Source: Wenzhouxiangella sediminis (GTDB lineage: Bacteria; Pseudomonadota; Gammaproteobacteria; Xanthomonadales; Wenzhouxiangellaceae). Taken from it: a DNA stretch of 64,000 nt. The notes below the pieces were generated by a model that did not search any database, had not been told where the DNA came from, and saw nothing but the letters and a program-made list of their open reading frames with translations. Positions within the stretch are counted from its first letter, which is position 1. Each line of letters begins with the position of its first letter. Where the stretch lies: assembly GCF_003410055.1 (NCBI RefSeq), contig NZ_QUZK01000018.1, positions 62,001-126,000 of the forward strand, read 5' to 3'. Of the stretch, positions 58,395-64,000 are shown piece after piece. The position numbers were made by a program, and so were the translations under genes.

Positions 58395-61300
58395 TTCCCT
58401 AAGTCGAAACCGATTACCTTCGTCTTGACCGACCATTCCGAGGTCGGTAAGGGCGTCTAGCACCTGGGAAACGGACTTCTCCGGTTTGCGTTTGAATCGG
58501 GTGGCTAGGGTAGGGGCGTCCATGGGGCCGGTGGCGAGTTGGTCGCGGACGGCTCGGATTTGGGCTTGTAGTGTCTTGGGCCACGTTAGTTTTTTGGTGC
58601 TTTGGTCTTTTGGTGTTTTGGTGGGGGTCACGCCTTCGGCTTCGGCGGTGGCTAGTTCCCCTTGCTGAGCCATTTCTTCCGGGGCCTGGTAGTCGGGGCG
58701 GAGCCAGCGGATTTTTCCTTTGGCTTCTTCGGCGGCGCGTTGGTGGTTCAGGTCGACGAGGCGTTGGAGGAGTTCTTCTTCGGCTTCCAGTTGGTCTTCG
58801 GGCTTTTCGGGCCAGGGGGTGGTGGCGCCGGGGCGGCCGACGAGTTTTTCGGCCAGGTCGTCCCAGCCGTAGGCTTGGAAGACGGCGCGGTCGAGGTCGT
58901 CGTGGAGTTCGCGCAGGACGGAGACCAGGCCTTGTTCGTGGATTTCCTTTTCCTTGTCGGTCAGGGGTTCTTCACGGCGCAGCTTTTCCAGGACGTTGTA
59001 CATGCCGGTCATGGTTAGGCCGGGGTGTTGGTCTTGTTGGCGTTTGCGGTGAGTGTCTAGTTGTTCGGCGAGGTTGCCGATTCCCTGGCGAGCGGCTTCA
59101 TCGGGCTCCGGGAAGGGGAAGGTTTCGAAGCAGCGGGACTTGTTGTAGCGGGGGCGATCTTCCAATGTTCCACCGACCCGCAGCGCCCACTCCAAGTGAA
59201 GCCGCGAGGAAAGAATTCCAAGATGCCAGCCTTCCTCAGTGGCGATATTCACCAGCATGTTATCCGGCAAGATCTGCTTTTCTAGGAACTGAAAGAAGCG
59301 ATGCTTGCTTGTTTCGACAGTGGCGATGTACCGATTGATGCCCTTGTACATCTCACGCCATACGCGACGGGGCTCGCCGAAAAGCCACCAATTGTCTCGG
59401 TAGGTCGCACGTTTATTTTGATCACGCTCGGGCTTTACACGTTCGGCGACCCACTGATAAATATCCGGATAGTTCTTGCGTACGTCTTCCGGAGTCATGC
59501 CAAATAGATCGATGACCATGACACCTCTGGGCTTTTGGGTAAGGTCACGACCATTTCGGTACTCGCGAATATGCTGCTCAATGCCAGGCTGTTTGTTGAT
59601 CCCAAGTTGCTCGGCTTGCTCAGGAGTAACAATAAATCCTGAGCCGTGAAGCTTGACGCCCGGGGAGCTAATGTCGCCATTTGCTATGAGCGCAGTCGCT
59701 GAAGCCGTGTCGGCGCCGATGGCGAGATTGCTGTGCACCTTCCCATCTCGCCACCGAAAACGGAGCTTTCGGGCGTCTCCATCCGTCTTGACTTCTTCCA
59801 GAAGCTTACCGACAACTCCGGGGTGTTCACCAGCTTTGCAGACGGTCATGGCAATTCGAACTGCCGCGCCGTCCGAGGCATCGACCCAAGGGTGGTCAGG
59901 AACGGCGAAAATTATGGAGATCGGCTTTTTGTCCGAGAGATGAGTTTGGAGAACGCGCCGGTTGAAAGTTTGGCGCAGACTATTGGTGGTGATCAGTCCG
60001 AACTGCTGTAGGTCAGCCATGCGCACTTTCCCGGCAGCCACGTGCCACCAGTAGAGGACATAGTCACAGGATTCCGGTAGTTCCTTCCAGGTCTTGCGGA
60101 GCGCTTCGACGTAGCCGTCGCCCAGTGCCCTGCGCATGCCGCCAGCCCCGATAAACGGCGGATTCCCCACCACATAATCCGCCTCCGGCCACTCCGCCTT
60201 CCTTGGATTGACATAGACTTCCTCCGGCACCTGGGCGGATTCGTCGGGGATGTCTTCGCCTGTGGTGGGGCTCTTTTTGTAGGTTTTGCCGTCCCAGCGC
60301 ATGATGGGGCGGCCGTCTTCGTTCATTTTGTATTCCCAGCGGTCGTAGGCCAGGACGGCGTCGCGGCATTCGATGTTTTCGAAGGCTCTCAGGACGGGCT
60401 GGGGTGGGTTAATGTGGCCGTGGGTGCGGAAGTGCCATTGCAGGTAGCCGATCCACAGGACCGTTTCGGCGATGGCGGCGGCTCTGGGGTTGATCTCGAT
60501 GCCGAGGAACTGGTGCGGGTCGACGGTGTTGCCCTGCATTTCCAGCAGGTTCTGGCCTTCGCCCAGGTCGGCCAGGGTGCCCAGGATTTCGCCTTCGAGG
60601 CGCTTCATGTGCTCGAGCGTGACGTAGAGAAAGTTGCCGCTGCCGCAGGCCGGGTCGAGGATGCGGATTTCGCACAGCTTGCGGTGGAAGTCGCGGATCT
60701 CGCTGACGGCCTTGTCGTGTTTGCCTTGCGCTTCCAGGGCAGCGGCGGCCGCCTGGACGTCTTTCCATTCGTCTCTGAGCGGGTCGATGACGGTGGGCAT
60801 GACCAGGCGTTCGACGTAGGCCCTGGGCGTGTAGTGGGCGCCGAGCTTGTGGCGCTCTTCGGGGTCTAGCGCACGTTCCAGCAAGGTACCGAAGATGGCC
60901 GGTTCGACCTGGCTCCAGTCGTGCTTGGCTGCGTCGATCAGCAGTTCGATCTGGTCGGCATCGAGGGCGATCGGGTTGATGTCGACGAACAGGCTGCCGT
61001 TGAAGCGCAGGATTTCGCTGTTGAGTACGCCGCTGTAGCCACCGGTGTTCATGGTCTCCCACAGGTTCTGGACGGCGCTGGCGAAGTGTTCGGGCGTTTT
61101 CTTGAGTTTCTGGAGTAGGGCGGTGAACTCTCCGGTCGGCAGCAGGCCGACGTCCTCGCAGAACATGGTGAACAGGCAGCGCTTGATGAAGTGGGCGACG
61201 CGTTCGACCTTGTAGCCGTCCTTTTCCAGGGTGCGCGCCAGCTTGGCCAGGGTGTCGCTGATCTCGCGGGTGACGCGGGCGGCGTACTTGGACGGATCCA

Positions 61301-61862
61301 GGCTGTCGGGATCGGTCCAGATCTTCTTGAGGCGCTTGCGGACTTTCTCCTCGCGCAGGTCCTCGAGGTGGATGCGGTGCTTGCGCGGGTCGGGGAAGGG
61401 CACGTAGGTGGCGCCCGAGCGGGTGAATTCGGAGTAGACCTCGATGGTCTTGCCCACATCGCAGGTCAGCAGGAAGGGCGGTCGGCCTTCCTCGGCGGGC
61501 AGGGCGCGGATGTAGGTGTCGGCCTGGGCGGCGGCGCGCAGCATGGCCTTGTCCCAGCGGCTGGATTCGTGCTTTTCGCTGACCTGCTTGGCTTCCAATA
61601 CAAAATGGCCGCGGCGGTACAGGTCGATGTAGCCGCGCGTGGTGGAGCCGTCGGGGTGGTTGATGTCGACTCTTCGCTCGAAGACGTAGCCGTTCTTCGC
61701 CGGGTCGGGGCCGGCCGGCTCCGGGCCGGGCAGGTCGAGCAGCTGGCACAGCTCGGTCAGGAAGAGCTGGTAGTTGGCGCGTTCCTTGCCGCCGGTGTCG
61801 GTCCAGCGGTCGATGAAGGCTTCTACGGCCTGATGCTCGTGCTTTTCGGTGGAGTCGTTCAT
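58389..61862 (-). CDS. Type IIG-like restriction-modification enzyme (nuclease + adenine methyltransferase)
   Basis: A 1157-residue protein combining both activities. The N-terminal part has a PD-(D/E)xK-type nuclease signature (IDLYRRGHFVLEAKQ, with D80, E90 and K92). The methyltransferase domain has the SAM motif DPACGSGNF (403-411) and the N6-adenine motif NPPF (567-570). A target-recognition region lies between and after (about 600-930). The C-terminus ends in a winged-helix-like segment. It resembles MmeI/type IIL enzymes that methylate one strand and cut. No partner restriction, specificity or BREX/DISARM gene is nearby. It is in conflict with the AlbA gene only in orientation (convergent). 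Confidence 0.85.
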   Translation of the reverse strand: MNDSTEKHEHQAVEAFIDRWTDTGGKERANYQLFLTELCQLLDLPGPEPAGPDPAKNGYVFERRVDINHPDGSTTRGYIDLYRRGHFVLEAKQVSEKHESSRWDKAMLRAAAQADTYIRALPAEEGRPPFLLTCDVGKTIEVYSEFTRSGATYVPFPDPRKHRIHLEDLREEKVRKRLKKIWTDPDSLDPSKYAARVTREISDTLAKLARTLEKDGYKVERVAHFIKRCLFTMFCEDVGLLPTGEFTALLQKLKKTPEHFASAVQNLWETMNTGGYSGVLNSEILRFNGSLFVDINPIALDADQIELLIDAAKHDWSQVEPAIFGTLLERALDPEERHKLGAHYTPRAYVERLVMPTVIDPLRDEWKDVQAAAAALEAQGKHDKAVSEIRDFHRKLCEIRILDPACGSGNFLYVTLEHMKRLEGEILGTLADLGEGQNLLEMQGNTVDPHQFLGIEINPRAAAIAETVLWIGYLQWHFRTHGHINPPQPVLRAFENIECRDAVLAYDRWEYKMNEDGRPIMRWDGKTYKKSPTTGEDIPDESAQVPEEVYVNPRKAEWPEADYVVGNPPFIGAGGMRRALGDGYVEALRKTWKELPESCDYVLYWWHVAAGKVRMADLQQFGLITTNSLRQTFNRRVLQTHLSDKKPISIIFAVPDHPWVDASDGAAVRIAMTVCKAGEHPGVVGKLLEEVKTDGDARKLRFRWRDGKVHSNLAIGADTASATALIANGDISSPGVKLHGSGFIVTPEQAEQLGINKQPGIEQHIREYRNGRDLTQKPRGVMVIDLFGMTPEDVRKNYPDIYQWVAERVKPERDQNKRATYRDNWWLFGEPRRVWREMYKGINRYIATVETSKHRFFQFLEKQILPDNMLVNIATEEGWHLGILSSRLHLEWALRVGGTLEDRPRYNKSRCFETFPFPEPDEAARQGIGNLAEQLDTHRKRQQDQHPGLTMTGMYNVLEKLRREEPLTDKEKEIHEQGLVSVLRELHDDLDRAVFQAYGWDDLAEKLVGRPGATTPWPEKPEDQLEAEEELLQRLVDLNHQRAAEEAKGKIRWLRPDYQAPEEMAQQGELATAEAEGVTPTKTPKDQSTKKLTWPKTLQAQIRAVRDQLATGPMDAPTLATRFKRKPEKSVSQVLDALTDLGMVGQDEGNRFRLREG

Positions 61863-61936
61863 TTGTGGCGTTGCAGCCCCCTGATTCCCGTTGGAAAGCC
61901 TACCAGCATCGGGCTGCCGGGTGAATGGCGGCGTGA

Positions 61937-61992
61937 TTGTGTGGGCTGTCCGGCGGGGGTATTATGTGTATCGGATTAAAGAATATACACAT
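61937..61992 (+). promoter_or_regulatory. Promoter and operator of the VapBC module
   Basis: TTGTGT (61937-61942) and TATTAT (61960-61965) with a 17-bp spacer. An inverted repeat ATGTGTAT (61964-61971) / ATACACAT (61985-61992) overlaps the -10 and lies 9 bp before the vapB start, as expected for VapBC autoregulation. Confidence 0.65.
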
Positions 61993-62001
61993 GAGGTGGC
62001 T

Positions 62002-62196
62002 ATGAGAACCAACATCGTCATCGATGACCAGTTAATGGCCGAGGCCATGAGGGTCTCCGGCTGCAAGACCAAAAAGGAAGCTGTCGAGCAGGCGCTCAGG
62101 TTGCTTGTGCGGCGGAGCGAGCAGCAGGCAATCCGAAACCTGCGCGGCCGCGTCCATTGGGAAGGCGACCTCGAGGAGATGCGGGGCGGCAAGTGA
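62002..62196 (+). CDS. vapB: Antitoxin, VapB family (DUF2191-like)
   Basis: A 64-residue antitoxin. RTNIVIDDQLMAEAMRVSGCKTKKEAVEQAL is the ribbon-helix-helix part (split here over two strands and helices), and EGDLEEMRGGK the toxin-binding tail. ATG at 62002; the next gene overlaps its stop (GTGA). Confidence 0.9.
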   Translation: MRTNIVIDDQLMAEAMRVSGCKTKKEAVEQALRLLVRRSEQQAIRNLRGRVHWEGDLEEMRGGK

Positions 62197-62594
62197 TTCT
62201 GGTCGATACCAGCGTCTGGATCGACTATCTCAACGGCGTTGAGAACCCTCATACCGACGCACTCGATGCCGGCATCGTGGACGGTATCGTGGCCATGGGG
62301 GACCTGATCTTCCTGGAAATCCTCCAGGGGATTCGCGACGACCGCGAATACGAACTGACGCGCCGTTCCCTGGAAACCCTGGATCACTACGAGCTGTTCG
62401 GGCACGCCATGGTCGGCATGTGCGCGGAGAACTTCCGCGCGCTGCGCAAACGGGGCATAACCATCCGCAAAACCGCGGACGTGATTATTGCCTCGTTCTG
62501 CATCGAGCATCAGATGCCGCTGCTGTTCACGGACAGGGATTTCGAGCCGTTCGTGGCGCATCTGGGGCTGCGCTCGGTGTTGCCGGGTGACTGA
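62193..62594 (+). CDS. vapC: Toxin, VapC family PIN-domain RNase
   Basis: A 133-residue PIN-domain nuclease. The acidic residues are seen in LVDTSVWIDYLNG (D5), LIFLEILQGI (E), TADVIIASFCI (D) and FTDRDFE (D). The GTG start overlaps the vapB stop. Complete module with vapB, likely cleaving a tRNA or rRNA as VapC toxins do. Confidence 0.92.
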   Translation: MILVDTSVWIDYLNGVENPHTDALDAGIVDGIVAMGDLIFLEILQGIRDDREYELTRRSLETLDHYELFGHAMVGMCAENFRALRKRGITIRKTADVIIASFCIEHQMPLLFTDRDFEPFVAHLGLRSVLPGD

Positions 62595-62702
62595 TTTCGC
62601 AAAGTCGGGCCCGTGTCGGGTGCCTGTCGGGCCCTTGCCGTAGCGGTTAGCCAGCGTTCGGCCCGATAATGGCCAGCCTGGAGCCCACGAGAAGGAATTC
62701 CC

Positions 62703-63254
62703 ATGCACGTCGATCCTGTTCGACTTCGAGAATTGCGCGCTGCCCGGCAATGGTCGCAGGAGCAGCTGGCCACTTTGAGTGGCCTGAACCTGCGTACGAT
62801 CCAGCGCCTGGAATCGGGATCGAGGATCTCGCAGGAGTCGTTGCGGGCGCTCTGTGCCGTTTTCGAGGTGCCGGCCGAGCGCCTGCTGGAGCGCGAGGCC
62901 GGGCCGAGCGAACCGGCGCTGAGGGCCATGCGCGAGGGCGTGCTGCGTGGGCTGGATTTCAGCGGCGTCACGCCGCGCGGGGAATTCTGGTGGTTCGTGC
63001 TCGCGGTGGTGATGTTGCTGGGGCTGGCGCAGATCCTGTCCGAGTACCTGGGCGCGCTGCCGTTGCAGCTGGCCGGCATCGCGGTTCTGCTGCCGTGGAT
63101 TGCTGCGTGCACGCGGCGCCTGCGGGACGCGGGCCTGAGTCCCTGGTGGCAGCTGATCAGCCTGGCGCCGGTGGCCGGCATCCTGGTGCTGCTTTATCTG
63201 CTGACTTATCCGAGCCGGGCCATTGACTCGGTCGAGGCTGCCGAGAGCGCTTAA
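62703..63254 (+). CDS. XRE-family regulator fused to a DUF805-like membrane domain
   Basis: A 183-residue protein. A Cro/C1-type HTH (LRELRAARQWSQEQLATLSGLNLRTIQRLESG in parts, residues 8-40) is joined to a C-terminal hydrophobic region with three to four spans (FWWFVLAVVMLLGLA, LAGIAVLLPWIAACTRRL, WWQLISLAPVAGILVLLYLL), which resembles DUF805. It may be a membrane-tethered regulator. AAGGA precedes the ATG. Confidence 0.82.
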   Translation: MHVDPVRLRELRAARQWSQEQLATLSGLNLRTIQRLESGSRISQESLRALCAVFEVPAERLLEREAGPSEPALRAMREGVLRGLDFSGVTPRGEFWWFVLAVVMLLGLAQILSEYLGALPLQLAGIAVLLPWIAACTRRLRDAGLSPWWQLISLAPVAGILVLLYLLTYPSRAIDSVEAAESA

Positions 63255-63361
63255 TGAGTGACAGCGAGGGCGGATTGCTCGAGAGGGGGCGGATAGACGA
63301 CCAAGAAAAGATCGAAACTCAGGGGCTCGTAACTTATTGATTTGCTGTCACCCCGCCAACA

Positions 63362-63472
63362 AAAGTTGGAAACATACTTAACCGTATGGTTTTGCAAAAG
63401 CCGATTGAGCTCGGAAACAAGAAAAGTTGGCAACAATTCGTCCGGATCCAAGCAAAGTTGGAAACAATTCGT
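63362..63472. repeat. Three short direct repeats between XRE-DUF805 and merR genes
   Basis: AAAGTTGGAAACAT (63362-63375), AAAGTTGGCAACAATTCGT (63423-63441) and AAAGTTGGAAACAATTCGT (63454-63472). The last two differ at one base and are 31 bp apart. They could be the internal ends of a transposon or regulator sites. The whole 268-bp gap has no supported gene. Confidence 0.6.
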
Positions 63473-63522
63473 GATCTGGGGTAAGCAGCCAGATCCTCGA
63501 TAGAGAAGCGGCAGCCATATAC

Positions 63523-63939
63523 TTATCCGGCTGAGCGTTCGCGCAACGACACGATCAGTGGACAATGAATGTTGCCTTCCTGCTGTCGGCACTCGCGAAC
63601 CAGCTTTGATAACACACGCTCGATGCGCTTCAGTGCGGTTATTTTCTGCCGCACGTCGGCCAGCTTGTGTTCGGCCAGTGACTGGGCCTCGTCGCAGTCC
63701 GTGCCATCGTCGAGCTGTAACAGCTCGGCGATTTCGTCCAGGCTGAATCCCAGTTCCTTGGCCGACCGTATGAAACTCAGCCGTTCGACGTCGTTCGGCC
63801 CATAATGGCGGATGCGTCCGTGAGCACGTTGCGGCTCGCGCAACAACCCGCGGCGCTGGTAGTAGCGCACGGTTTCAACGCCGACCCCGGCTTCCCCGGC
63901 GAGGGCGCCAATCGTGATCTTTTTGTCCTTTTCGCCCAT
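63523..63939 (-). CDS. merR: Mercury-responsive regulator MerR
   Basis: A 138-residue MerR. The HTH is at the N-terminus ([20 protein letters not shown]). The three Hg(II)-binding cysteines are C82, C117 and C126, with the same numbering and spacing as in Tn501 MerR ([23 protein letters not shown]). It should repress and, with Hg(II), activate a divergent mer operon that would start to the right, outside the window. The ATG at 63939 was chosen; upstream in-frame codons lack MerR character. Confidence 0.95.
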   Translation of the reverse strand: MGEKDKKITIGALAGEAGVGVETVRYYQRRGLLREPQRAHGRIRHYGPNDVERLSFIRSAKELGFSLDEIAELLQLDDGTDCDEAQSLAEHKLADVRQKITALKRIERVLSKLVRECRQQEGNIHCPLIVSLRERSAG

Positions 63940-63952
63940 TGCGACGCTCCAA

Positions 63953-63972
63953 TTCCGTAGCCAGGTACGGGA
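63953..63972. promoter_or_regulatory. Putative mer operator
   Basis: TTCCGTAGCCAGGTACGGGA contains the dyad CCGTA-N6-TACGG (63955-63970). The arms and the following AAGG resemble the known mer operator TCCGTA..GTACGG, in the orientation of a plus-strand mer operon beyond the edge. The spacer region is not a perfect match. Confidence 0.7.
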
Positions 63973-64000
63973 AAAGGCTAGCACGGAGTTGCTGGCAGGA

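Noticed and set aside
58389-61862. BREX or DISARM defence system
   Set aside because: The methyltransferase could resemble PglX or DrmMI, but none of the partner genes (BrxL, BrxC, PglZ, DrmA, DrmB) is nearby, and the protein carries its own nuclease signature.
63362-63472. CRISPR array
   Set aside because: Only three short, unevenly spaced repeats, the first one shortened, and no cas genes.

Overview
The window is a high-GC, gene-dense chromosomal segment. The gene types suggest a free-living gammaproteobacterium near the Xanthomonadales or Wenzhouxiangellaceae: a large TonB-dependent receptor, a FixLJ-type two-component pair, and a Wzx/Wzy exopolysaccharide (EPS) locus with a PEP-CTERM/EpsH1-type sugar transferase. 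The placement is inferred from gene content only. No rRNA, tRNA or CRISPR array was seen.

Layout. (1) 1-4117: the 3' part of a TonB-dependent receptor, then a secreted protein with a predicted beta-helix and a strong terminator. (2) 4188-7936, minus strand: a nucleoside salvage operon, deoC-deoA-deoB-cdd. (3) 8099-11569: a soluble PAS histidine kinase, a FixJ-type regulator, a lone receiver and a Crp/Fnr regulator whose recognition helix is of the FNR type, i.e. a FixL-FixJ-FixK-like module. (4) 11626-12857: a glycine-zipper lipoprotein, a possible 30-residue membrane peptide and a phosphoribosyltransferase. (5) 13108-15318: a PhyH-type dioxygenase facing a bacterial PRMT-like methyltransferase. 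(6) 15604-47914: the EPS locus. It holds export, chain-length and tyrosine-kinase-like genes, an outer-membrane barrel, several glycosyltransferases, a ligase/polymerase, flippase, deacetylases, UDP-sugar enzymes, a WbaP/EpsB-type initiating transferase, two BioF2-like acyltransferases, three paralogous Cys-rich secreted beta-helix proteins, and a methyltransferase followed by two tandem Crp/Fnr regulators. (7) 47927-49048: a stress operon, hsp20-dodecin-host attachment protein. (8) 49238-51831: a repeat-built secreted beta-solenoid, a membrane EAL phosphodiesterase and a small lipoprotein. (9) 51859-64000: an accessory island with an HNH/DUF222 nuclease, four type II toxin-antitoxin modules, an AlbA-type regulator, a solitary type IIG-like restriction-modification enzyme, a decayed pRiA4b ORF-3-like gene and merR with its operator at the right edge.

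Two regulatory patterns stand out. Nine copies of a 16-bp palindrome, TGTGCG-N4-CGCACA (0-3 mismatches), lie almost only upstream of the EPS transcription units and the adjacent dioxygenase/PRMT pair. They suggest one Crp-family regulon, perhaps run by the tandem regulators encoded in the locus. Separately, FNR/FixK-type boxes (TTGAY-N4-GTCAA) lie at the class II distance (-41.5) from plausible -10 elements of the phosphoribosyltransferase, the glycine-zipper gene and the hsp20 operon, and near the FixL-like kinase and the Crp/Fnr gene. This links the FixLJK-like module to a small stress regulon.

The accessory island carries an 18-bp hairpin repeat, ACGTTTCCGCTGAAACGT, found three times in frame inside the HNH gene (each encoding VSAET) and again between toxin-antitoxin genes. 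It also has an attC-like imperfect hairpin after the lower-GC AlbA gene.
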